This document shows, one piece after another, positions 55,072 through 63,395 of a stretch of DNA of 64,000 nt; the stretch's first letter is position 1, and every line of letters begins with the position of its first letter. The DNA lies in NCBI RefSeq assembly GCF_009193295.2, contig NZ_CP059973.1, positions 2,728,001 to 2,792,000 on the forward strand. Reading direction: 5' to 3'. The notes below the pieces were generated by a model, which was not told where the DNA came from, did not search any database, and worked only from the letters and a program-made list of their open reading frames with translations. This DNA is from Bacteroides luhongzhouii (GTDB lineage: Bacteria > Bacteroidota > Bacteroidia > Bacteroidales > Bacteroidaceae). A program made the position numbers and the translations under genes.

Positions 55072-55230
55072 CCGGTATGAGAAATGTATGATGAAAGTAT
55101 GAGAAATACCGGTTTTTTATGACATTTCAGGCAAAATACTATGAGAAACACCTTTTTGAAAAGTATTTCTCATAGTGTTATTGTTTTGAATTACAGGTGA
55201 TTATCCTGTAAAGTATGAGAATATGAGAAA
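55072..55230. repeat. TATGAGAAA repeat cluster with hairpins
   Basis: Copies of TATGAGAAA lie at 55076, 55098, 55140 and 55222 and an inverted copy at 55166-55174; a near copy is at 55214. The first two are 22 bases apart and enclosed by CCGGTAT (55072-55078) and ATACCGG (55106-55112). The copy at 55140 pairs with the inverted copy to form a hairpin. The rest of the 54846-55398 gap shows only the terminator at 55337. Confidence 0.6.
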
Positions 55231-55336
55231 TGATTTCGCAAAATCGTTTCTAGTGCGTATTAGATGGATTGTATGGCTTCATGGCTTATTACGTTCTTTG
55301 AATATTCCAGATTTATTTGAATTATATAAAAAACAA

Positions 55337-55379
55337 ACGCTGATGAGAACAAGTAAAATCATTCTTTTCTCATCAGCGT
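55337..55379 (-). terminator. Terminator of the NfeD-flotillin operon
   Basis: Perfect 13-base arms (55337-55349 and 55367-55379) are followed on the minus strand by TTGTTTTTTAT. It lies 19 bases after the flotillin stop. Confidence 0.85.
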
Positions 55380-55398
55380 ATATTATGTCGGATCACAA

Positions 55399-57051
55399 CT
55401 ATTTCTTATCTTTTTTCTCGTCAGCTTTTGTTGCAGGCTTTTCCTCCGTTTTGCTTTCCGGATTGATAATACCTTTCACTGTTTCACCGATAGGCAATTT
55501 ATCCAATACACCGAGACTTGGAGCTACCGTTTTCACCAATGTGTTCAGGAAGTTGCTTGTACCTCCGTTTCCACCGTCGAATACAGTGATATTTCCTAAA
55601 TTCATGTGTTCGAACGCCTTCACCTGTTCGCCGGCAATTTCCTTCCACTGGTCTACCATCTTATATTGGATGGCGATAGCCGGATTCGATTCGGCAGCTC
55701 TTACCATTGCTTCGAAACCTTCCGCTTCCGCAAGTAATGATTTCTTCTTACCTTCCGCTTCGGCTTCCAGTTTCAATTGGATAGCTTTTGCTTCCGCTTC
55801 GGCTTGTGCCAAAGTAGCTTTTGCGCGTGCTTCCGCTTCGCGGGTAATCTTTTCGGCGATGGCATTTGCTTGAAGGATAGCTTCCTGTCTGGCGATTTCC
55901 GCAGGAACAATCTTTTCAGCCTTTAATGAAGATTCCACTTTCCGTGCTTTAGCTTCTTCCACTTCTTTTTGGGCAATTTCGCGTGCAGTCTGTACGGCAG
56001 CTTCCGATTTTGCAGCAGCTTCACCGGCTTGCTTGTCGGCATTGGCTTGTGTTACAGCTAGTTCTGCGTTGGAAAGGGCTACTTCTTTCTGTGCGTCATT
56101 TCGTCCGATGGCAGCCTTCTTGGCAGCTTCCGCCTGTTTGATTTCCATATCCGAATTCAGTTCGGCAACACGGCTTTCCTTTTCAGTATTTGCCTGCTCG
56201 ATACGGATGCTCTTTTCTGCTTCGGCTTTTGCTACTTGCGATTCTTTTTCCGCGTTGGCAATCGCTACTTGAGAGATTCTGTCCTTATCTGCATTTGCAA
56301 CGGATATCTCCTGTTGTTTCTTCGTTTCTGCGATAGCGATATCCTGGTCTTTACGAGTTTCCGCAACTTTAGTTTCGCGTTCTTTAATCTGATTGGCAAT
56401 TTTGATAGCACCCAGCTTTTCCTGTTCTTCGATGTTAGCCTGTGCTTCGTTCAGTGCTTTACTTTCAGCTTCCTTACCTAAGTTGACAATGTAGTTGGCA
56501 GCGTCACGAATATCACTGATGTTGATGTTCATCAGATACAAACCGAATTTGCGAAGTTCGGTATCGATGTTATCTTTCACTTTAGCCAGGAACTTATCTC
56601 GGTCTGAATTTAATTCTTCGATAGTCATATCGGCGATCACCATACGCATCTGACCATATACAACATCAGTAATTAAGTTCTGCTTGTCATCCATCGTTAA
56701 GCCCAGCATACGTTCAGCAGCGTTTTGCATCACTTCGGGATCGGTGCTGATAGCTACAGTGATTGTAGTCGGCACATCTACACGAATGTTTTGAGCGGAT
56801 AGCGCGCCGGTCAGTTTACATTCGATCTGCATTGGTTTCATGGAAAGGAATTCATATCCTTGGATAATCGGCCATACAAAAGCAGCTCCACCATGATATA
56901 GCTTTGCCGATTTCTTATCCCCTCCCGTTTTACCATATACAACGAGGACTTCGTCACTCTTACATTTGCGGTAACGCGAAAGGATACCGATAAAAGTGAG
57001 TAGGATGACTGCTACTAATATAGCCGCCATGATTAACATTTCTTGTGTCAT
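55399..57051 (-). CDS. Flotillin-family (SPFH) membrane protein
   Basis: A 550-residue protein with an N-terminal membrane helix (about 5-24), an SPFH/band-7 domain (about 30-200, containing GGAAFVWPIIQGYEFLSMKPMQIE) and a very long coiled coil (about 200-480) rich in Ala, Glu, Lys and Gln, for example AEAEKSIRIEQANTEKE. This is the flotillin/YqiK layout, proteins that organise membrane microdomains. It lies 20 bases after the NfeD-like gene, the usual partner. Confidence 0.92.
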   Translation of the reverse strand: MTQEMLIMAAILVAVILLTFIGILSRYRKCKSDEVLVVYGKTGGDKKSAKLYHGGAAFVWPIIQGYEFLSMKPMQIECKLTGALSAQNIRVDVPTTITVAISTDPEVMQNAAERMLGLTMDDKQNLITDVVYGQMRMVIADMTIEELNSDRDKFLAKVKDNIDTELRKFGLYLMNINISDIRDAANYIVNLGKEAESKALNEAQANIEEQEKLGAIKIANQIKERETKVAETRKDQDIAIAETKKQQEISVANADKDRISQVAIANAEKESQVAKAEAEKSIRIEQANTEKESRVAELNSDMEIKQAEAAKKAAIGRNDAQKEVALSNAELAVTQANADKQAGEAAAKSEAAVQTAREIAQKEVEEAKARKVESSLKAEKIVPAEIARQEAILQANAIAEKITREAEARAKATLAQAEAEAKAIQLKLEAEAEGKKKSLLAEAEGFEAMVRAAESNPAIAIQYKMVDQWKEIAGEQVKAFEHMNLGNITVFDGGNGGTSNFLNTLVKTVAPSLGVLDKLPIGETVKGIINPESKTEEKPATKADEKKDKK

Positions 57052-57071
57052 AAAATTGTGTATTTGAATAA

Positions 57072-57569
57072 TTATTGAATGAATAGCGTTCCGTCTTTGT
57101 AGCTGGTGATGATTGTTCTGTCACCAGTCTGATATGCTTTTCCTGATTCGGAGATGACGTCTACTTCGCGCATGGCTCCATTCCGGCTGGCTTGTACTGT
57201 ATATTTATTGTCGCTTTGTTTGAAATAGATAGTACATTCCCTTCCCACAAGCTGGTCCGTATGTTCGGAATGATTCACTTGTTGTAGCTGGTATGCTTTT
57301 TTGTAGAGAAACCATACGGCGAATACAAAGAAAAGACCTACCAGAATGCCGATGACATAACTTTGAATCTCAATATTTCCTGTCAGATACATATACCAGC
57401 CGAATCCGATTCCGAAATGAGTAAGACCTTTGAAAGAGACCACGCTGCTAATGTCAGTATCCACGTCTACATCTGCATCTATGTCTCCGAAAAAGATGGA
57501 TAGAATGAATTGGATTATAAATATTCCTGTTGTCACAAGGGCAATAATAAGGAAAATGGTACTACTCAT
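57072..57569 (-). CDS. NfeD-like membrane protein
   Basis: A 165-residue protein with two or three membrane helices (about 5-25, 53-90) and a C-terminal OB-fold (about 100-165: QLVGRECTIYFKQ, then GDRTIITSYKDGTLFIQ), as in YuaF/NfeD proteins that accompany flotillins. An acidic DIDADVDVDTD loop follows the first helix. First gene of the two-gene operon. Confidence 0.82.
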   Translation of the reverse strand: MSSTIFLIIALVTTGIFIIQFILSIFFGDIDADVDVDTDISSVVSFKGLTHFGIGFGWYMYLTGNIEIQSYVIGILVGLFFVFAVWFLYKKAYQLQQVNHSEHTDQLVGRECTIYFKQSDNKYTVQASRNGAMREVDVISESGKAYQTGDRTIITSYKDGTLFIQ

Positions 57570-57607
57570 AATTGTGAGGTATTAGTAATCATTGTTATTT
57601 TGTTCTC

Positions 57608-57615
57608 CAAATATA
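57608..57615 (-). promoter_or_regulatory. -7 promoter box of the NfeD-flotillin operon
   Basis: The minus strand reads TATATTTG, 38 bases upstream of the NfeD-like ATG. The 57616-57825 gap has an 8-base inverted pair CCACTTAG/CTAAGTGG (57714 onward) and nothing else. Confidence 0.45.
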
Positions 57616-57825
57616 CGGATTTATGCGGACTATACAAATAAAACTTTATATAAAGTTACATTTCCATAGCCAATGTCGTAAAATTGCGGATATGTGATAA
57701 AAAAATCCCCACCCACTTAGCACTATCTTCGCAGACTGCATCTAAGTGGAATGAGGAACACAAACAAAACAAACAAATTTTTTATTAGGGGTTATGGGAT
57801 CCGTACGCTTACGGAGCGCTTTCTT

Positions 57826-58089
57826 TTAAATATTGTCTGAACAATCAAGTATTAGTATCGAATCTTCGCATGAGACAATGGATATTTTGTCCAGTATGTC
57901 AAGGTTGATCTCTACTTTGAAACGGCCGCAGACATCATGAACTTTGTGTTTGAAGTCAGCAAAGCCTTTCATGATTTTTTCAATCTGGTTGGCTGAATGC
58001 TCGTAAGCATACCAGCGTCCGTTCTCTTCAAACAGATAGGCTTGCCGCATATCTGATGATTCTAGTTGCAGGATGTCTTTTTGTTTCAT
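57826..58089 (-). CDS. Small protein of unknown function at the end of the fimbrial operon
   Basis: An 87-residue protein without signal peptide or membrane helix, acidic and with four cysteines. No family recognised. It starts 24 bases after the stop of the tip-like gene, so it is likely the last gene of the fimbrial operon, but the absence of a signal peptide means it cannot be a pilin. Regulatory or accessory roles are open. Confidence 0.6.
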   Translation of the reverse strand: MKQKDILQLESSDMRQAYLFEENGRWYAYEHSANQIEKIMKGFADFKHKVHDVCGRFKVEINLDILDKISIVSCEDSILILDCSDNI

Positions 58090-58113
58090 AATATCTTAGT
58101 TTTAGTTCGATTC

Positions 58114-61100
58114 TTATTCTATTATTTCTACGTCACGTACACAGCGTAAGCTGATTTGCTTTGTGTTATCTATTAGATTTGATAAAAACAGATTTTCATT
58201 GATGCAAAAGAATCTTACGTTTCCGGCGTTGTTACCTGTATCTATGGTGTATCTCCATTTAGTTCGTGACATTGTATTTTTATTTGCATCACAGTTAGTT
58301 ATGTATATTAGCATCATTTCTCTTTGATTGGGTGCTCTCCAAAGACCTTTGTCGCTTAGGTCGGTTTTCTCAGAGTAGTTTTTACAATAGCTTCGGTCAT
58401 TGTCTTCTGATGTTAGAGCAAAGTACTTTTTCCCCGATTTTTCTATTGAGTTATTGGGATCATACCAACATGAACGTATAGTTGCATGCCAACTGGTGAG
58501 CGCAGAATATGAATTCCCTTCATATATGTATACATTTCCTTCTGCAGCTCGTGTTTGGGTATATAAATTCTGAGCCACTTGAAATGCCTTATAAGGTTTG
58601 TTTCCATCGTCAAAATTGTCGTGAAGAGCTATTTCGCCTTTATTGAGTCGTGAACCACGTATATTTTGCTCTGTTAACCGTGTCATCTTAAAAATCCGGT
58701 CAGCGATAATTTCTTCATCTTGATTGCTCTGTTGATTGTATACTTTTACACGTGTACCACTTTCTATATATTCGAACGCTTGTTCAGGAAATCCGTCTTT
58801 TTTTAATTCATCGTTCAGACCTTTATCTATTCCTAAGTTACGTACACATCTGAAATTCTGCGGAAGGTTTTTTTCTTCTGTTTCATTGGTGGGATAGTCA
58901 CCAACGGAAGCGCCTTCTTCCGACCAGATACGCTTTTTGTCACTGGTCGTATAATGATAGTTTATCCTGTCTCCATACACAAATGAAATATTGTTGGCAT
59001 CATATAAGGGGGTTGGCAGACTCTTGGCGCCCAAATACATACCCATTAATTGTTCACTGGTAGGTACATACCATTTCACTTCGTCCAGTGTTATTTTACC
59101 ATCTCCGTTCTCATCACGGTTTCGTGATAAGCAGCGTGCTAAAGCGATAGCTTCTTTCCGGGTAGTGAAAGTATTCATTTTTTTATCCGGTGTTTTCAAA
59201 GCAACGTGCTCATTCCAGGATATGTGATTTTTTAAATACTCCCAAGTATTCCATAATCCGTTAGCAGAAGAAATAGAGTTAGCAATGTTAGGGGCTCCCC
59301 ATTTAGCTAATCCTGTTTCATTGATATGTTCCATGCCTAGTGCTACTTTGGCTTCCGTACTATAATATGTCTGTATAGAACGTTGGGTAATCATATATCG
59401 GGCTTTGGCATAACTGCTGTTGCCATCCAAGCTATACTTGGGAGCATAAACCAACATTATGTAGCGGTTGTCTGCATTTGCAAAATGCCGCCAGTATGTA
59501 GTAGGGTTATTCCCCCAGTTTTGTCCTTTAGGTGCTTCGGTATAATAATATTCATCTACAAAAACTGTATAGTAATATGGCTTGTCCTTATCCTTGCTTC
59601 CATCATTTTCGTAGCGGGCTATCACATCATCGGTGAGTCCGAACAAGTCGATTAATTCATTCTTATTGTACTTTTGTAGTTTATCTGCGGCATTTTCTGT
59701 TCCATGAGACTGGAAATGAATCCAATGATAATCTTGCTTGGCTCCGTTTCCTGTATCAGGAGTACTTTCTTCTGTGACATCTCCGAAAGGAGTCTTTACT
59801 ACAAATCTCAAACCTGGGTTTCCTGTGGTGGCGTCCACTACATTATTGTAACTGAATCCCATTATAAAGCAGTTGTAATGTGCATCCAATGTACGTACTT
59901 CAGCTTCGGAATCGACCACGTCTCCTTCAGCGCCGGGACGGTTTTCTTTTCCTTCTTCCACTTCTACTATAATGTCGTTGACGTCATTTATCGTTAAGTT
60001 GTATGTATATTTGGTGTTTCGTTTGCTTGTGAAGATATCCGGATTGCTGATGCCACCTCCTAGGTGTATTCTATACTGTACGGTAGCTACACGTTTTCCG
60101 TCTATGGAATTTTCGTTTTTGATTTCCAATTCAGCCTTAATTTCTACATAAGTCGCATACTTTTCCGAATATTTATATTCACCGGTGTTTGTTTCATCAT
60201 CGTTCTTGACTTCTGCTTCACGTTTGGCATACTCCGCTTTTTTATCAGTTGCTGATGGATTGATGGAACTCACTGTACCATCCTTTTCTTTATAGGTTTT
60301 TGAGTTCTTTATATTTTCCAGCATGTAAAAATCAAATGTGCGGGATTTATCATTTTCATTGGTCTTGAAGGCAGTACTTACTATACTGTTCCCGTAGTTC
60401 TTTTCTTGGGTAAAACTATTAACCTTGGGTTGTTCAATGATATTTGATTTGAGGGGGACATATTTCACTTGCCAACTGGTGGGAGTGAAAGACGTGACTT
60501 TTTCACCGACTTTTATTTTAAAAGTGATGTGGGAGTCAAGGCGCGAAAGCTCTATTTTTCCGGTGGATATTTTTCCGTGCTCGTCAATCACACAATATCC
60601 TTCTTCTTTGTTGGTCTCCGAAGTGGCATTGAATGTTCCACTCATGACCAGGCTGCCTTGTATGCGTTGTACGTTAGCTTCGTTTATACTAATGGTTACT
60701 CCGGACAGTTCTTCGATACTTTTAACAGCGTCCAGTCTGTTGAGGATGGATTCCAATTCGTTTGTTTCTGCGTTGGCTATTGCATAGATACGGCTTTCGC
60801 CGCTGGTGGTTTCTAACGTAAGCGTTCCTTTCTCTCTATTTTCCAGTGAACTGACTATCTCGTTTGTGTTGTAGAATTTACTGTTTTTCAGTTTCCCACT
60901 TCTGTCGAATACCAATACATAAAGGTCGTTGATTCTATTTTCTTCTGTTTCAGGAAGTCCACGGGTTAACTTCTCCATGCCTGTGACTGACAGACCGAAA
61001 TTTATTGTAACCGGAATTCCTTCTTTCACATTGGCGGAAGAGTATATTTCATCATCTGCGCAAGCATTGAAGAATGTGCAGGCAACGGTCAGATATATTA

Positions 61101-61140
61101 TATTCTTTATCGTTTTCAGTATGTTGTTTTGCTTTTTCAT
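58114..61140 (-). CDS. Large fimbrial tip-like lipoprotein (DUF4906)
   Basis: From the ATG at 61138-61140 the protein has 1008 residues and a lipobox FFNAC (Cys27); the frame could extend 18 residues upstream but that part is not signal-like. An N-terminal FimA/Mfa-like domain begins after a LTRG sequence that could be the maturation cleavage site, followed by NDLYVLVFDRSGKL. The long C-terminal region matches the DUF4906 type, with DLSDKGLWRAPNQREMMLIYI and the final ISLRCVRDVEI. It probably forms the pilus tip or an adhesin. It is 19 bases after the FimA-fold gene. Confidence 0.8.
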   Translation of the reverse strand: MKKQNNILKTIKNIIYLTVACTFFNACADDEIYSSANVKEGIPVTINFGLSVTGMEKLTRGLPETEENRINDLYVLVFDRSGKLKNSKFYNTNEIVSSLENREKGTLTLETTSGESRIYAIANAETNELESILNRLDAVKSIEELSGVTISINEANVQRIQGSLVMSGTFNATSETNKEEGYCVIDEHGKISTGKIELSRLDSHITFKIKVGEKVTSFTPTSWQVKYVPLKSNIIEQPKVNSFTQEKNYGNSIVSTAFKTNENDKSRTFDFYMLENIKNSKTYKEKDGTVSSINPSATDKKAEYAKREAEVKNDDETNTGEYKYSEKYATYVEIKAELEIKNENSIDGKRVATVQYRIHLGGGISNPDIFTSKRNTKYTYNLTINDVNDIIVEVEEGKENRPGAEGDVVDSEAEVRTLDAHYNCFIMGFSYNNVVDATTGNPGLRFVVKTPFGDVTEESTPDTGNGAKQDYHWIHFQSHGTENAADKLQKYNKNELIDLFGLTDDVIARYENDGSKDKDKPYYYTVFVDEYYYTEAPKGQNWGNNPTTYWRHFANADNRYIMLVYAPKYSLDGNSSYAKARYMITQRSIQTYYSTEAKVALGMEHINETGLAKWGAPNIANSISSANGLWNTWEYLKNHISWNEHVALKTPDKKMNTFTTRKEAIALARCLSRNRDENGDGKITLDEVKWYVPTSEQLMGMYLGAKSLPTPLYDANNISFVYGDRINYHYTTSDKKRIWSEEGASVGDYPTNETEEKNLPQNFRCVRNLGIDKGLNDELKKDGFPEQAFEYIESGTRVKVYNQQSNQDEEIIADRIFKMTRLTEQNIRGSRLNKGEIALHDNFDDGNKPYKAFQVAQNLYTQTRAAEGNVYIYEGNSYSALTSWHATIRSCWYDPNNSIEKSGKKYFALTSEDNDRSYCKNYSEKTDLSDKGLWRAPNQREMMLIYITNCDANKNTMSRTKWRYTIDTGNNAGNVRFFCINENLFLSNLIDNTKQISLRCVRDVEIIE

Positions 61141-61159
61141 CAGCTTTTTCTCCTTTATA

Positions 61160-62188
61160 TTAATCGAATGACGGGACATCGATGTTCTCTTCATCCCAAA
61201 CTTTCACTTCATATTCTAATGTTACATCCATTTTCACACTTGTGATGTTGAATACATATATGTGGTTGCGAAGAACATTATAATCTTTTCCATTTTCACT
61301 GAATGGTATCTTATAACTTTTTTCTTTACCTCTAGCCATCGCTTTGATGACCAAATATACTTTCTTTTCAGTTTGTGCTCCCGTATTCTGATGTTCCGGA
61401 ATGTAGAATTTGTTTTCAACCTTGTTTCCTTCTGTCCCGTTCAATATGCCGGAAGTCAGGAAGTCGGCAGATAATGTGGAGTTTCCCGGTATGGACGGGC
61501 CATCGTTCTCTATGGGTGCGCAATATCCTTGTGTATTATAATTGTGCAACTGGACTTCGGTGATTTTGAAATCTATTATTCCCTTTCCGTCGTTGACCAT
61601 TACATTCACTTTGGCAACTGCGCGTTTCAGCATGAGTTCTCCTATATTGTTTTCTCCCGACCGGACGGATTCAATGGTACCTTCACCCCACATTGGGAGG
61701 TTTATCGAACGGTCTGTGTCTTTAGTATAACCGAATACCAGTTGTCGGTATAAATCGTCCTTGCTATCTCCCGGATTCATATTCACATCGTGTACACCTT
61801 TGTTTTCCGCATTGGTGATTACGATAAAATCCATGGAAATGCCAGTGGCGTATGTTTCCGACAGTTTTCCTTCTATAAACCGGGTAGCTTCTCCGTTTAC
61901 TCCTCCTATAAGCACGTATTTAACTTGCTCCACAAATTTACCTTTCACGAAAGTATATATTTGGACATCGTTGATTGTCCGTTCGTTTGCAGAATCATCT
62001 GCTTCGCCGTCAATGGCCCATGTGGAAGACATTTCAGGAAAGGTTAATGAAAAATTGATTTTGCCACCCTTTATGGGGTCTCCCGGGATATTCATTATAT
62101 TATCATCCATGACTCCGTCTGTGACACAGGACGTTGCCATGATGCAGAGGACAGCCAACAGATAATATGTCAGTTTAGAGTATTTCAT
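61160..62188 (-). CDS. FimA-fold fimbrial accessory lipoprotein
   Basis: From the ATG at 62186-62188 the protein has 342 residues with lipobox ATSC (Cys21). The FimA/Mfa1-like two-domain fold is suggested by GGKINFSLTFPEM, NDVQIYTFVKGKFVEQ, LKRAVAKVNVMV and the ending NVLRNHIYVFNITSV with an EVKVWDEENIDVPSF C-terminal strand. It is a minor subunit, probably built into the shaft or adaptor region. The start is one base after the stop of the anchor gene, so translation is coupled. Confidence 0.8.
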   Translation of the reverse strand: MKYSKLTYYLLAVLCIMATSCVTDGVMDDNIMNIPGDPIKGGKINFSLTFPEMSSTWAIDGEADDSANERTINDVQIYTFVKGKFVEQVKYVLIGGVNGEATRFIEGKLSETYATGISMDFIVITNAENKGVHDVNMNPGDSKDDLYRQLVFGYTKDTDRSINLPMWGEGTIESVRSGENNIGELMLKRAVAKVNVMVNDGKGIIDFKITEVQLHNYNTQGYCAPIENDGPSIPGNSTLSADFLTSGILNGTEGNKVENKFYIPEHQNTGAQTEKKVYLVIKAMARGKEKSYKIPFSENGKDYNVLRNHIYVFNITSVKMDVTLEYEVKVWDEENIDVPSFD

Positions 62189-62189
62189 T

Positions 62190-63281
62190 TTATAGTTCAA
62201 TATCATTGAGTTGGATAATCCAGTCGTTTACATCAATTACTGTTTTAATCAGTGCCAGTTTTTCATCTACGAAAATAATCATGCTGTAGTTATCTTCGCG
62301 ATCCAGATATTCCTGGAGAGTATAATTCCGGTCTTTGTATTTCTCTAGTTGGAGTAGTTCCAGATATTTCACCAAGTTAGAACTGTGGAATAACGTTTCG
62401 TCTGTCGCGGAGTTTTTGATGGTCAGCTGCGGGGTTTTATTCTCCATCAGTCTGGCAACACTTATCTCACTGACAACGGCATTGTATTCTTTGGCAGGTT
62501 CGCCAGTTTCACTGAAAGCTCTTGTTGTTATAACTTCGGATTCTACAACAAATGGCTTGTAAGTCAGTAAGTTGTCCTCCAATAGTGAATTGTCGTAATT
62601 CATGTATCCGTTATCGTCATAAATCTCGCATTTGAATGTTTCTTCAGTCAATGCTCTTGTTATCGGGCCGTCGGATTTGTTGACCTGTGCCACGACTATG
62701 CGGATATTATTGGTGTTCTTCACTAAAGACACCATACTGATTTGTTGCCTTCCATTACGTGTTGTAGTTGCATTTTTGACTTCACCATGCCAGAGTGAAT
62801 GTAACTCTTGTTCTACGATATATTGCCCTTTTTCATCTTCTCCGAAAGAAGAACGTGTCATTGCTTTACGTAATGTTTTTACTTTCAACTCTTCAATTTC
62901 TGATTGTTGCGGATATAATAAAGGTACTGCGAACGATTCATTATTTAATCCGGCCCATGCAATCAAGTGATATTTTGATGGATCAACATCTACAGTCATT
63001 AGATAGTCGTCTTTTTCTAACGGTGCTCCTTCATCTGTTTTCTGGAAGACTAGATTGTTATTGTCGTCAAAAGCATAAAGTGTCACTGTCTTTACTTGTT
63101 TGGAAAATACGTCTACCTCGTCCATGTTATAGTCATACTTAAACTTCACACGATACTGGATGCTGCAATCTCCATCGTCATAATCCAGAATGGAGTCGCA
63201 CGATGTAATTGCACCAGCCAATATGGTGAGCAACAATATCTTGTTAGCTTTTTCTTGTATGGTAGTTAGTATTTGTTTCAT
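62190..63281 (-). CDS. FimB/Mfa2-type fimbrial anchor lipoprotein
   Basis: From the ATG at 63279-63281 the protein has 363 residues with lipobox ITSC (Cys28). The FimB/Mfa2 family is recognised from CSIQYRVKFKYDYNMDEVDVF, then VTLYAFDDNNNLVFQKTDEG and YHLIAWAGLNN. The family anchors the pilus to the outer membrane and limits its length. It follows the major fimbrillin gene, from which it is separated by a long hairpin. Confidence 0.9.
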   Translation of the reverse strand: MKQILTTIQEKANKILLLTILAGAITSCDSILDYDDGDCSIQYRVKFKYDYNMDEVDVFSKQVKTVTLYAFDDNNNLVFQKTDEGAPLEKDDYLMTVDVDPSKYHLIAWAGLNNESFAVPLLYPQQSEIEELKVKTLRKAMTRSSFGEDEKGQYIVEQELHSLWHGEVKNATTTRNGRQQISMVSLVKNTNNIRIVVAQVNKSDGPITRALTEETFKCEIYDDNGYMNYDNSLLEDNLLTYKPFVVESEVITTRAFSETGEPAKEYNAVVSEISVARLMENKTPQLTIKNSATDETLFHSSNLVKYLELLQLEKYKDRNYTLQEYLDREDNYSMIIFVDEKLALIKTVIDVNDWIIQLNDIEL

Positions 63282-63342
63282 TATTCTCACTTTTTATGCT
63301 TTTAGAAAATAGTGTTTTGTTTGAATGTAATGCGGGGGTGAT

Positions 63343-63395
63343 AAGTCTTAATAAAAATCAGGAGAGTTTTTCTCTCCTGATTTTTATTAAGACTT
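63343..63395. terminator. Perfect 24 bp hairpin between major fimbrillin and anchor genes
   Basis: Arms 63343-63366 and 63372-63395 are perfectly complementary across a five-base loop. The inner part is a GC stem TCAGGAGAG/CTCTCCTGA flanked by A5 and T5, a bidirectional intrinsic terminator. The stop of the major fimbrillin gene (63394-63396) lies in the outer arm. Within an operon it would act as an attenuator, lowering expression of the anchor and tip genes relative to the major pilin. Confidence 0.85.

Noticed and set aside
55223..55873. Plus-strand open frame of 216 codons overlapping the flotillin end and terminator
   Set aside because: Most of it is antisense to the coiled-coil region of flotillin, whose repetitive codons create open frames. 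The part outside crosses a clear terminator and resembles no protein.
57714..57825. tRNA or small RNA in the gap before the 87-residue gene
   Set aside because: Short inverted pairs exist, but no cloverleaf or T-loop motif could be found.
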